From Bacteroides xylanisolvens XB1A (GTDB lineage: Bacteria; Bacteroidota; Bacteroidia; Bacteroidales; Bacteroidaceae), in contig NC_021017.1 in assembly GCF_000210075.1 (NCBI RefSeq), positions 278,604 through 342,603 of the forward strand: DNA of 64,000 nt, in the 5' to 3' direction. The translations under genes and the position numbers were made by a program. Positions 39,187-48,293 of the stretch are shown here, piece by piece. Numbering within the stretch: position 1 is the stretch's first letter; each line of letters starts with the position of its first letter. The notes beneath the pieces were generated by a model. The model ran no database searches and was not told the origin of the DNA. It was given only the letters and a program-made list of their open reading frames with translations.

Positions 39187-40431
39187 TTAATGAGTGGCAA
39201 CATACCACGCTGTTTCGTTCTTTTTCAAAGCAGCTGCACTAGTGCTTGGATCAGAAATAGTGATACCGGAGAAAGTATTGATTTTTTTTCGTTCTCCATA
39301 ATAGGAGGATATTGCTGTAAAATAATACTCCGTATTCCTTTTATATGGAACTGTGCGTTTCAGTTGTTCGTTGAATTGCTCCAATAAATCAGGATCGGAG
39401 CATAGCTTTGCAACATAATCACCACAATCAAAGAATATGGAAGGTTTATATCCGTCTAAACTCTGCAAAGAAGAAATTAATTCTTCGTTAAACGTATAAC
39501 GTTGATTTATTTCTTTCATAATGGCCGCCAGATTATCTATTTCCGAGCAATCTGTGACACTGATTGTTCCGCAGGGAGTGACATAATTTGAATAAAAAGA
39601 ATAGAAACCATCACAAATCTTTTCATAATCTATGTTTCCGATTAAGTACTGGCCAATCTTGTCGTATGGCATGCCATAAGCCATAATTTCACTAGTGGAT
39701 GCTATCAGGTGACTTGTTACGTTTTTAAGGTCATAAGCAACCTCTACTGTCGACATATAGCAGTCGTCGAAAAGGATATACTCCATCTTCAATCCTGCGC
39801 TCGATATTCCTTCGGCAAGTGTAGTAATATCCGTCTGATACTTGGATTCTCTGCCTCCGAAGAGACGTGTCATAGGTGTATTCCCATATTCCCAATGTTT
39901 TTTGACTGTTTGCAGGCTACTGCGTGATTGCGTTCTTGATACGGGGAGCCATCCCATCCCGTGGCATCCGATAATCATTGCATATCGTTTGGCGGGAGAG
40001 TAGGTCTGTACATCATTCAGGATAGAAGTGATACCCTCGGCCGTTGTATAGCTGGGAGTCGGATAATTATAGCTTTTTAAAGCCTTCTGCACAGCTGCGC
40101 CTTTTTCGTAAGAAAGCTCATAGAGAGTGGCTTTTGTAGCCGTTGTGCACATAAATACGAGAACCCGTTCGTTTTTCAATATGTTCTGTCCGATAATACT
40201 TTTCAGATCAGCAATATTTTGATAGAAAAAGGAAGTCAGGTCAGTCGACCAGGGCAGATACATAAATACAGTTTGTTCATTATCCGAACGAACCACCGGG
40301 TCGGTAGGATCAGGATCTGTCGGATCAGTGTTGTCCGTCTGCCTTGTGTCTGGAGATGTAGAAACCGGATCTTCTTTCTCACACGAAATCATGCCGAAAG
40401 AAAGAAATAATACGAAGAGGATTGATTTCAT
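39187..40431 (-). CDS. Clostripain-family (C11) cysteine peptidase lipoprotein
   Basis: A lipoprotein of about 414 residues from the ATG at 40431; an upstream ATG at 40461 would add ten residues before the signal peptide. Lipobox MISC (Cys 17), then a low-complexity TDPTDPDPTDP linker typical of exported Bacteroides proteins, then a clostripain domain with catalytic His 157 in IIGCHGMGW and Cys 224 in LFDDCYMS. C11 peptidases cut after Arg or Lys. It would act at the cell surface or in the periplasm. The gene sits alone between two copies of the 145-bp repeat, suggesting it arrived or was duplicated as a cassette. Confidence 0.88.
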   Translation of the reverse strand: MKSILFVLFLSFGMISCEKEDPVSTSPDTRQTDNTDPTDPDPTDPVVRSDNEQTVFMYLPWSTDLTSFFYQNIADLKSIIGQNILKNERVLVFMCTTATKATLYELSYEKGAAVQKALKSYNYPTPSYTTAEGITSILNDVQTYSPAKRYAMIIGCHGMGWLPVSRTQSRSSLQTVKKHWEYGNTPMTRLFGGRESKYQTDITTLAEGISSAGLKMEYILFDDCYMSTVEVAYDLKNVTSHLIASTSEIMAYGMPYDKIGQYLIGNIDYEKICDGFYSFYSNYVTPCGTISVTDCSEIDNLAAIMKEINQRYTFNEELISSLQSLDGYKPSIFFDCGDYVAKLCSDPDLLEQFNEQLKRTVPYKRNTEYYFTAISSYYGERKKINTFSGITISDPSTSAAALKKNETAWYVATH

Positions 40432-40667
40432 CAGACGATAATATTGTTGCATTGTTTCCATTATTCTACTAAGGATTAAATTTTCTTTTTATATATAACG
40501 TAAAAAGAGAACTTTTTGATTTGCTTTACCGGGACATAATTGATACATCTCTCTTTGCAAAGTTACTGAAAAATAGCGTAATTCCAATACCGTCATTCAT
40601 AAGAAAGAACAGCTGTTCGGGAAATGGTAACTTAGGAAGTTAAAGAGGAGAGTTGACGTATGGACAT

Positions 40668-40731
40668 AAAAAAAGGAGCAACGCCTTGCTCCAACCTTTG
40701 TTAACCTTAAATCTAATACTATGAAAAACAC
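40668..40731 (-). ncRNA. Predicted small RNA, copy 2
   Basis: Transcript region identical to copy 1, with terminator hairpin at 40675-40692 and seven T to 40668. The peptidase ATG is over 230 bases further on, beyond the terminator, so this is not simply its leader, although attenuation of the peptidase gene is possible. Confidence 0.7.
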
Positions 40732-40735
40732 ATTG

Positions 40736-40766
40736 CAAAGATACGGACTCTTGGGAAATTAGCAAA
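40736..40766 (-). promoter_or_regulatory. Promoter of small RNA copy 2
   Basis: Reverse strand TTTG (40766-40763), 19-nt spacer, TATCTTTG (40743-40736). Both boxes and the spacing are kept while three spacer bases differ from copy 1. Confidence 0.8.
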
Positions 40767-40883
40767 TAATCCAAGCAAAAAAGTATGTTTCATAACATAG
40801 ATTAAGAATTGGATATTTCAATTCAAATTTTATTAAGACTTTTTTGTTGCTTTATCGTCCTCCAATCCTTTTAGATTTCATTT

Positions 40884-41783
40884 CTAGTTAGGTACTCTGA
40901 AATCATTCGGAGAGCAACCGGTAACTTTCTTGAATAGCCGGCTGAAATACTGCGGATTCTGGAAACCCAGTTCTTGTGTTATCTGATTAACTGTTTTATC
41001 AGTATTCAGCAACCAGTCTTTGGCAATCTCGAAACGTTTGAACTCGATGTATTCTTTAAAAGATTTCCCCGTTTCGTGCTTCAGCAAGTCGTTGAAATAT
41101 TCAGGAGATAAATGAAGCACGTTAGCGCAATACTCATTTGAAAGCACATCGACAGCTGGTGCCGGCTTCGTTTCGAAATGGTTATTTATGATTTTATCAA
41201 ATTGCTTGATAATCTTTTTATTCACTTCGTTACGTGTAATGAATTGGCGTTCGTAGAAACGTACACAGTAATCCAGCAATAGCTCTATATATTTGGAAAC
41301 TATTTTTTTGCTGTGGCGATCAATACAACGTTCGAGTTCTTGGTTGATTCTGTCCATAAATTCCAGAATGATCTGTTTCTCGCGCAATGATATATGCAGT
41401 GCCTCTTCAGGCTGATAAGAGAAGAAAGTATAGTTATCTATATTAAGTCCGAGCGGAGTGCCACAAATCAGATCGGGATGAAAAGCCAATATCCATCCTT
41501 TGGAGGGAAATCTTTTATTCTTTTCTTTCATACTGATAGACTCTCCGGGAGCCAGGCAGATCAAAGTACCGTCCGAGAAATCATAATACTGGTGACCATA
41601 CACATAGGCCTCACATTTACACTCACTCAATAGAATCGTATAAAAGTCGAACTTGATGTCCGTATGAGGCGACAAATCAGCCTTTGAGAGATCAATGACA
41701 CTCACCAGCGGATGTAGTGTTTTGCTTCCCAGACAACAATTGCATTGATGCACGGTTCCTATTTTGAGTACTTTATCTCCCAT
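40884..41783 (-). CDS. AraC family transcriptional regulator
   Basis: A 299-residue regulator with an N-terminal cupin-like effector domain (about 1-150) and a C-terminal double helix-turn-helix (about 195-299: YFNDLLKHETGKSFKEYIE, then LGFQNPQYFSRLFKKVTG). It is a paralogue of the next gene upstream, 30 bases away, with shared segments such as RFYERQFITRN. The pair probably arose by tandem duplication and is likely co-transcribed. The divergent SDR gene at 42921 is a candidate target. Confidence 0.93.
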   Translation of the reverse strand: MGDKVLKIGTVHQCNCCLGSKTLHPLVSVIDLSKADLSPHTDIKFDFYTILLSECKCEAYVYGHQYYDFSDGTLICLAPGESISMKEKNKRFPSKGWILAFHPDLICGTPLGLNIDNYTFFSYQPEEALHISLREKQIILEFMDRINQELERCIDRHSKKIVSKYIELLLDYCVRFYERQFITRNEVNKKIIKQFDKIINNHFETKPAPAVDVLSNEYCANVLHLSPEYFNDLLKHETGKSFKEYIEFKRFEIAKDWLLNTDKTVNQITQELGFQNPQYFSRLFKKVTGCSPNDFRVPN

Positions 41784-41813
41784 GATGTTGAGACTCCTGT
41801 AGCTAAAAAATGC

Positions 41814-42716
41814 TTAGTTTCTTTGTTTATATTCGTTCGGGGTGCAACCGACATGCTTTTTAAACAATCGGCTGAAGTGCTGTGGATATTGAAATCCCAG
41901 TTCATAAGCCACTTGGCTGACAGTTTGAACACTTTCCAGTATTCTTTCTTTTGCCAGTTCGATAATCCGGCACTGGATATATTCCTGTGCAGTTTTTCCT
42001 GTTTCCTTCTTTATCAGGTCTCCGAAATAATTAGGAGAGAGACATGCCTTGTCTGCAAAATATTTCACGGATGGCAGTCCTTCGGTTATTGCCACCTGAT
42101 TCTGGAAGTATTCGTCCAGCAATTGCTCGAATTTTACGATAATATCTTTGTTCGCCTGATTACGTGTAATAAACTGCCGTTCGTAGAAACGCATACAGTA
42201 ATCCAGCAGCAGTTCGATGTTTCGCACGATGAGTTGCTTGCTGTGTTTGTCAATAGGATGTTCCAGCTCGATCCTGATTTTATGTATGCAATCAGTTACG
42301 ATTTCTCTTTCCTGGTCTGAAAGATGCAATGCTTCATTTACCTCGTAAGAGAAAAAAGTATAGTTTTTGATATGCTGTCCTAATGAAGTTCCGCGGATTA
42401 AATCGGGATGAAACAAAACGCCGATTGACTTGGTGCGGGGAGCAGGCCTGTTGCGGTTGTCTATTCCGCTCACTTGTCCCGGTGCCATACAAACAACCGT
42501 TCCTTCCTGATAATCGTAATTCTTACGTCCATAAGTGAGGTCGCCACATTTTGCATCCTTCAGGAACAAGCAGTAGAATCCGATATTCATACGGATATAT
42601 TCAACTGACCTGGTGGCTTTTGAGAAGTCGATTACATTCACCAAAGGGTGCAATGTTTCCAGTCCAAACAATTGGTCATACTGATCGACGGTTTCAATTT
42701 TTGTTATTTCATCCAT
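41814..42716 (-). CDS. AraC family transcriptional regulator (paralogue)
   Basis: A 300-residue AraC-type activator of the same architecture as 40884-41783, with the C-terminal HTH YFGDLIKKETGKTAQEYIQ and LGFQYPQHFSRLFKKHVG. It is the first gene of the pair, with a TATCTTTG -7 box 24 bases upstream. The intergenic region is shared with the divergent SDR gene. Effector unknown. Confidence 0.93.
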   Translation of the reverse strand: MDEITKIETVDQYDQLFGLETLHPLVNVIDFSKATRSVEYIRMNIGFYCLFLKDAKCGDLTYGRKNYDYQEGTVVCMAPGQVSGIDNRNRPAPRTKSIGVLFHPDLIRGTSLGQHIKNYTFFSYEVNEALHLSDQEREIVTDCIHKIRIELEHPIDKHSKQLIVRNIELLLDYCMRFYERQFITRNQANKDIIVKFEQLLDEYFQNQVAITEGLPSVKYFADKACLSPNYFGDLIKKETGKTAQEYIQCRIIELAKERILESVQTVSQVAYELGFQYPQHFSRLFKKHVGCTPNEYKQRN

Positions 42717-42739
42717 ATGCTTCTGTTATTAATCTGATA

Positions 42740-42747
42740 CAAAGATA
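42740..42747 (-). promoter_or_regulatory. -7 box for the AraC pair
   Basis: Reverse strand TATCTTTG, perfect TAnnTTTG; -33 not clear. Confidence 0.55.
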
Positions 42748-42885
42748 AAACATTTGAAGGTATCTTTTTAATTTCATTCAGCAAATCAGTAATATGGGTA
42801 TAAGAATCAGTAATCTGTATACTACATAAACTTTCGGGCAGAAAAATAAATGGCAATGATTGCTGGAAGTAAATGATGGAATTGA

Positions 42886-42893
42886 TATATTTG
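42886..42893 (+). promoter_or_regulatory. -7 box for the SDR gene
   Basis: TATATTTG, 27 bases before the ATG at 42921; no TTTG -33 box, which fits an activator-dependent promoter. Confidence 0.45.
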
Positions 42894-42920
42894 TTCCGGA
42901 GAATATAAAAAACAGGTTTT

Positions 42921-43937
42921 ATGAAAGCATTATTTATTGGAGGTACAGGTACGATCAGTACAGATGTAGTGGCATTGGCGCAACAAAAAGGGTGGGAGAT
43001 TACTCTCCTAAATCGTGGTTCGAAAAAGATGCCGGAGGGAATTCACAGTATCATTGCGGATATTAATGATGAAGAAGCTGTGGCAAAAGCCATCGTGTCC
43101 GAACATTACGATGTGGTTGCACAGTTCATCGGCTATACGGCAGAAGACGTGAAGCGTGATATCCGCCTGTTCCAGAATAAAACGCGGCAATATATCTTTA
43201 TCAGCAGTGCCTCTGCCTACCAAAAGCCATTGGCCGATTACCGCATAACCGAAAGCACCCCTTTGGTCAATCCCTATTGGCAGTATTCCCGTAACAAGAT
43301 AGAAGCGGAAGAAGTGCTGATGGCAGCCTATCGCACAAACGGTTTCCCCGTTACAATCGTCCGTCCCAGCCATACCTACAACGGAACAAAACCTCCCGTA
43401 TCTGTACATGGAGATAAGGGAAACTGGCAGATCCTAAAACGAATCCTTGAAGGTAAACCTGTTATTATCCCCGGCGACGGTTCTTCTTTGTGGACATTGA
43501 CTCACTCTAAAGATTTTGCCAAAGGTTATGTAGGACTGATGGCGAACCCTCATGCCATTGGGAACGCTTTTCATATCACTACCGATGAAAGCATGACCTG
43601 GAATCAGATTTATCAAACCATTGCCGACGCGTTGGGTAAACCTCTGAATGCATTACACGTAGCCTCCGATTTCCTTGCCAAGCATAGCGATCATTATGAT
43701 TTCAGAGGTGAACTGTTAGGAGATAAAGCAGCTACGGTAGTCTTTGATAACTCGAAGATAAAGCGGTTGGTTCCTGATTTTATATGCAATACTTCCATGG
43801 CAGACGGATTACGACAAGCCGTACACTATATGCTTTCCCATCCGGAATCACAAATACCCGATCCGGAATTTGATTCATGGTGTGATCGTATTGCCAACGC
43901 AATAAGTGCGGCAGATAAGGCCTTCGAGCTTTCCTAA
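42921..43937 (+). CDS. NAD-dependent epimerase/SDR family protein
   Basis: A 338-residue extended SDR with the N-terminal nucleotide loop GGTGTISTDV (GxxGxxS type). The catalytic region is less standard: the usual YxxxK appears as YSRNKIEAE. NAD-dependent epimerase/dehydratase relatives act on nucleotide sugars or other small molecules. It is divergent from two AraC regulators and probably controlled by one or both. The pathway is unknown. Confidence 0.87.
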   Translation: MKALFIGGTGTISTDVVALAQQKGWEITLLNRGSKKMPEGIHSIIADINDEEAVAKAIVSEHYDVVAQFIGYTAEDVKRDIRLFQNKTRQYIFISSASAYQKPLADYRITESTPLVNPYWQYSRNKIEAEEVLMAAYRTNGFPVTIVRPSHTYNGTKPPVSVHGDKGNWQILKRILEGKPVIIPGDGSSLWTLTHSKDFAKGYVGLMANPHAIGNAFHITTDESMTWNQIYQTIADALGKPLNALHVASDFLAKHSDHYDFRGELLGDKAATVVFDNSKIKRLVPDFICNTSMADGLRQAVHYMLSHPESQIPDPEFDSWCDRIANAISAADKAFELS

Positions 43938-44042
43938 TTCTGTGCCGAACTTACTTGATTTAATTCCGGACTGTCTGATCTAATCTATAGGACTACTTGG
44001 TTTTATTTCAGACTTCCGGGGTTTTATATTGAAGTACCTTAT

Positions 44043-44591
44043 TTAATAAGGCGCGTTTCGTCCTTGTTGCACTTCGATTCGTATTCCGAAATTACCATTT
44101 GCTGATTTCAGTTCGAATGCTCCCCGGAAATTATTTCTTTCCCAAGGCATAGCGCTGCGGTTAGGCACTCGCCAGCCATCCTTATCATAATCTCCGTAGG
44201 TATTGATTCTCATTCCGTTTTTCAGTTTGAAAGACCCCATCTGCATAAACTGTGGAGAAGAAGACAGTCCCCAACCATATCCGTAGCCAAAGCCAGAAAA
44301 GCCGGAGAAAGAAGACGAAGAAAAAGAATCAGTGAATCCTTGCGAATAAGTAACATCTGTATTTAAACGAAAGAGCTGATTATAATCTTTCGTCATATTA
44401 GGCATCTCTAAATTAAACTTGGGAAGTTCGGGAGTTGCTACATTCATTAGCCCCATATCCAGCAGAAAGCCACCAAACTCTTTAATATTGGTGGATGGAG
44501 CATGACGAATACTATCGGAAGGAATTTCCGACTGTGCGGATGCAAAACCGACCGATAATATCAGCGAAAGAAATAGAATCAGTTTTTTCAT
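44043..44591 (-). CDS. Exported hypothetical protein
   Basis: A 182-residue protein with a clear signal peptide (KKLILFLSLILSVGFASAQ). The middle is rich in Ser, Gly, Phe and Tyr (SSSSFSGFSGFGYGYGWG) and the C-terminus is more ordered (NFRGAFELKSANGNFGIRIE). No known family recognised. It probably resides in the periplasm or outer membrane. It is convergent with the SDR gene and follows, on the same strand, a long hairpin after aspD. Confidence 0.65.
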   Translation of the reverse strand: MKKLILFLSLILSVGFASAQSEIPSDSIRHAPSTNIKEFGGFLLDMGLMNVATPELPKFNLEMPNMTKDYNQLFRLNTDVTYSQGFTDSFSSSSFSGFSGFGYGYGWGLSSSPQFMQMGSFKLKNGMRINTYGDYDKDGWRVPNRSAMPWERNNFRGAFELKSANGNFGIRIEVQQGRNAPY

Positions 44592-44691
44592 CTTCGTAAA
44601 GGTTGATTTACCACAAAGATAGAGATTTTCAACCTGACTATTTGCTTCCGTTATGTTTTCTTAGAAAAAAACTATCTTTTCAGTTATTTAC

Positions 44692-44759
44692 GATTAGGCG
44701 ATTTACAATGTACGATTGAGGTTACTATCCTCAATCATACGATCGTAAATCGTCTAATC
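44692..44759. terminator. Long imperfect hairpin after aspD
   Basis: Arms of about 30 bases (44692-44721 and 44729-44759) with a 7-nt loop, ending 3 bases from the aspD stop. It is built from ACGATT/AATCGT units like other repeats in the window. Probably terminates or stabilises the aspT-aspD transcript. Confidence 0.55.
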
Positions 44760-44762
44760 AGT

Positions 44763-46407
44763 TCATTCTTTTGATGCTTTCCATGTTTGGGCATATTCTT
44801 CCAACACACACTTGATACTTTGTCCGATTTTCACATAATCGGCCTCATTCAAATTAGCCAGTGACACACGCACACTCCATTTCGGTCCGGCAAAGCCACC
44901 GCCATTCAACAGCACGAGTGAAGTTTCGTTTGCCAGACGGAAAACCACATCCAGCGGATTGTATGTCTTTTGCAGATAAGCAACGAAGTCATCTCCGTAG
45001 AATTTCTTCGCCCATACCAGCATATCAATCTCCGAATAATATCCGGCACGCAGCGGATCCTCTACCAGTGTGAACCCCGTGTTATCCCACAACGCATGCA
45101 GGCGTCGATGAATAATTTCCTGCATCTTGGTTTTATAACTGTCTTCTTTATCCAGAAGCGAGAAGATGGCAAACAAACTCATCTGCATTTGTTGAGGCAG
45201 AGAAAGCCCTGCGGTATGATTCAGCGCAATCTGCCGGCTGTCAGCCACCATGCGGTCGATAAATTTCATTTTTTCCGGTTGCAGGCTAAGACTGGAATAA
45301 CGTTTGTTCAATATTGATTTCTGCTCCTCCGACAGGCGGGCAATCATTTTGTCGTAGATGTTGTCTTCGTGTAAAGCAATCACTGCGGTTCTCCATCCCG
45401 TAGCTCCGAAATATTTGGAGAACGAATAAACGCAAAGCGTATTGTGTGGCAATTCTGCCATCAATGAACGGAAATGAGGGATAAACGTTCCATACACATC
45501 ATCCGTAATAATCATCAGGTTCGGATTGTCATTCTTCACAATGTTGATGATACGTTCGGTAGTCTCCCTGCTAAGTGCGTAACTGGGCGGATTACTTGGA
45601 TTGGTGATAAATAATGCTTTGATCCGCGGATCTTTCAACTTGTCTATATCTTCATCCTTATACTGCCAGGTGTGCAATCCGTCAGGAGTCATCTGGTCGG
45701 CGGAAATTTCGGTAACGTCAAACTGATAGCGTCGCAATTCCGGGATTTCTATATAAGGAGTGAACACGGGAATCATCAAAGCAATGGCATCTCCCTGATT
45801 CAACAGGAAATTCTCTTGCAAAGAATCGAACAGATAACACATGGCTGCCGTACCTCCTTCGGTGGCGAAAAGGTCAAAAGTCCCTTTCGGCGGACGGCGG
45901 TCACACATCTCTTGTGCCAAGTAATCCTGCACGATTAACTCTGTAAAATGTAAAATACGGTCGGGCACAGGATACTGGTCGCCGATGACCGATTCCGCCC
46001 ATTCGTGAATCAGCGTATCCGGATCGGCAGCATGCTCCATCAACATATAATTGTAGCCCTCTTTCAGCAGATTAGCCCCCGGAGCTTTTTTCATTCTCTT
46101 TCAGGAAAGCCTCGAAACGGGCAGCTATTCCAGCCTTTTGCGGAATACCTGCTATTCCTTCTTCCAGTGAAAACGCATGGCGACATTCGCAAAGTCCGAA
46201 TTGTCCCAACAGAAAAAATGCTTCGCGTGGTTCGGTAGCAATCCAGTTCGGATTACCTCTTCCCGCATTCAGCATGGTATGTGCTATTTTCTTAATGCTT
46301 TCGTCTGCCATATCGATCAGTTTGTTTTTCAGCTCGAACGGGCTGATCGTTTCCATTTTCTTGGCATAACTTTTCGTAATGGCAGGGTTATTTGTTTTCT
46401 TTTCCAT
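44763..46407 (-). pseudogene. aspD: Aspartate 4-decarboxylase, frameshifted
   Basis: PLP enzyme that decarboxylates aspartate to alanine and CO2. Two overlapping frames together cover one protein of about 547 residues: 46407-46072 (N-terminal 111 residues) and 46094-44763 (443 residues, with the PLP lysine in YSFSKYFGATGWR and NPSNPPSYALS). They are split by one extra A in a six-base run (46086-46091 on the plus strand); with five A the protein reads FLKENEKAPGANLLKEGYNY without a break. No other damage is seen. It lies 22 bases after aspT, its antiporter partner, so the pair would run a proton-motive aspartate/alanine cycle if the frame is intact in the cell. Confidence 0.9.
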
Positions 46408-46429
46408 AATGATATTTATTTATATAGTT

Positions 46430-48124
46430 TTACATAAGCAACACGATGACGACTCCCCAGATAATCAGTAGCGTATTGCCGACTGCATACGTCACTGTAT
46501 ACCCTAATGCGGGTGTATCACTTTCCACTGCATCCTGAATAGCTCCCAGTGCCGCTGTTGTGGTACGTGCTCCTGCCGTGCATCCCAATGAAAGGGCAGG
46601 GTGGAATTTGAACAGGTATCTCGCCATCAGCAATCCTGCGAGAAGAGGGATGGCAGTTGCCAGTGCACCGACAATAAACAGACTGACTCCGACTTCCTTG
46701 AATCCGGCTATAAAACTGGGGCCTGCAGCAATGCCGACCACTGCGATAAACATATTCAGCCCTACATTATTCAATACCCATAAAGAGGGTTCGGGGATAC
46801 CTCCGAAAGTAGGATGCTTGCTGCGTAACCAACCGAACAGAAGTCCGGCAATCAATGCGCCGCCACTGGTAGAAAGACTGATAGGAACACCTCCCAGATG
46901 GATAGCCAGTGCACCGAAAAGACCACCGAGCAAAATGCCCAGCCCGACGAAAATCATATCCGTCTGATTGGTCGGACGGTCAATGTAACCCATTTGTTTG
47001 GCAGCGTCTTCCACTTCATGTTTAAGACCGGTGAGCTCGAGAATATCTCCCGAATCCACAACTGTTTTGGATAATACCGGAACATTGATTCCGGCACGCT
47101 TGATGTTACGGATACTGACTCCGTGCATAAATTTCTGTGCCCGGATTTTGGCTACCGTTTCGCCGGCAAACGTCCGGTGAGTCACCATTACGGGAAGAGT
47201 TTCCGCCGGAAAATCCAATAATTGTGCGTCGATCACTTCCGGACCGATCCAGTCTTCTTCTCCGATTACAAACTCACGGCGTCCGCTTAGTACCACTTCG
47301 TCATTTTTGCGAAGAATCAGGTTCGGATCAACATCTTTCACCACTCCTCTTTGACGAATCCGTTCTACAAACAGCCGTTTATCATTCTTACATAAATATG
47401 TTTCGAGTTCACTGACTTTCTTTCCTTTGCCGAACCATTCATTGGTGATTTTATAGGCACGGAATACCACCGGACGAAGAGCCGGGGAAAATCCGGGTTC
47501 ATCAGCTTCCGATGTTCCCATTTGAGCCTCCAGTTCTTTGCAGTCGGCTTTCACCTTATCCAGTCCGCCCAGCATTTTAGGGCCGAGAGAAGCCAGAATC
47601 CATGCAGAACCGGCTGTACCGAAGATATAAGTTACAGCGTAAGCTACCGGAATCGCATTGATGAATGTTGCTTTTTGTGCATCGCTGATTCCCAATTGGT
47701 TGATTGTATCGCTTGCCACGCCGATCACGGCGGATATGGTCTGTGAGCCTGCCAAAAGTCCGGCAGCTTCCCCTACATGGTATCCCATGATTTTGGCGAG
47801 TATCCACGGTGCCACCAGGCTGACAATACACATCAGTACAGCGAATCCCACCTGTGGCAGCCCATCCTTTTTCAATCCGCGGAAAAACTGTGGACCTACC
47901 TTATAGCCGACGGCAAACAGGAAAAGCAGAAAGAACACAGCTTTCATCGGGCCATCCACAGTGATATTCAGTTGCCCGACCAACACGCCGACCAGCAGAA
48001 CACTGGTGACTGTCCCTAATGAGAATTTCCCTATTTTGAGTCTGCCCAGCCAGAATCCGGCAAAGAGCGTCAGGAAAATAGCAAGTTCAGGGTGTACCCT
48101 TAGTTGATTAATAATCCATTCCAT
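46430..48124 (-). CDS. aspT: Aspartate:alanine antiporter family transporter
   Basis: A 564-residue membrane protein: about five helices, then a soluble middle (about 200-375) with two TrkA_C/RCK_C-like domains ([20 protein letters not shown], then [10 protein letters not shown]), then six more helices. This is the AAEx/AspT architecture. AspT swaps external aspartate for internal alanine; with AspD consuming a proton inside, the cycle generates proton-motive force. Operon linkage to aspD supports this substrate over other AAEx members. Confidence 0.88.
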   Translation of the reverse strand: MEWIINQLRVHPELAIFLTLFAGFWLGRLKIGKFSLGTVTSVLLVGVLVGQLNITVDGPMKAVFFLLFLFAVGYKVGPQFFRGLKKDGLPQVGFAVLMCIVSLVAPWILAKIMGYHVGEAAGLLAGSQTISAVIGVASDTINQLGISDAQKATFINAIPVAYAVTYIFGTAGSAWILASLGPKMLGGLDKVKADCKELEAQMGTSEADEPGFSPALRPVVFRAYKITNEWFGKGKKVSELETYLCKNDKRLFVERIRQRGVVKDVDPNLILRKNDEVVLSGRREFVIGEEDWIGPEVIDAQLLDFPAETLPVMVTHRTFAGETVAKIRAQKFMHGVSIRNIKRAGINVPVLSKTVVDSGDILELTGLKHEVEDAAKQMGYIDRPTNQTDMIFVGLGILLGGLFGALAIHLGGVPISLSTSGGALIAGLLFGWLRSKHPTFGGIPEPSLWVLNNVGLNMFIAVVGIAAGPSFIAGFKEVGVSLFIVGALATAIPLLAGLLMARYLFKFHPALSLGCTAGARTTTAALGAIQDAVESDTPALGYTVTYAVGNTLLIIWGVVIVLLM

Positions 48125-48253
48125 AATTAAGTTGTTGTTTTAGGTTATGTCATTTACAACAGTTATTGCGTGAAAAGAGTTTATAGTGTTTATGATAAAT
48201 AGATATATAAATATCCGATGAACTTTAAATTTCTCTATTTCGCTTTTTTGTTA

Positions 48254-48261
48254 TACTTTTG
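48254..48261 (+). promoter_or_regulatory. -7 box for fhs
   Basis: TACTTTTG matches TAnnTTTG, 33 bases before the fhs ATG; weak -33. Confidence 0.5.
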
Positions 48262-48293
48262 TTCTTTCAAAAATAAAACTAATCATATTCTGT

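Larger units (their letters stand above)
40666..40810 (-). repeat. 145-bp direct repeat carrying a small-RNA gene, copy 2
   Basis: Second copy of the element at 38953-39097, in the same orientation, upstream of the peptidase gene. Confidence 0.85.
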
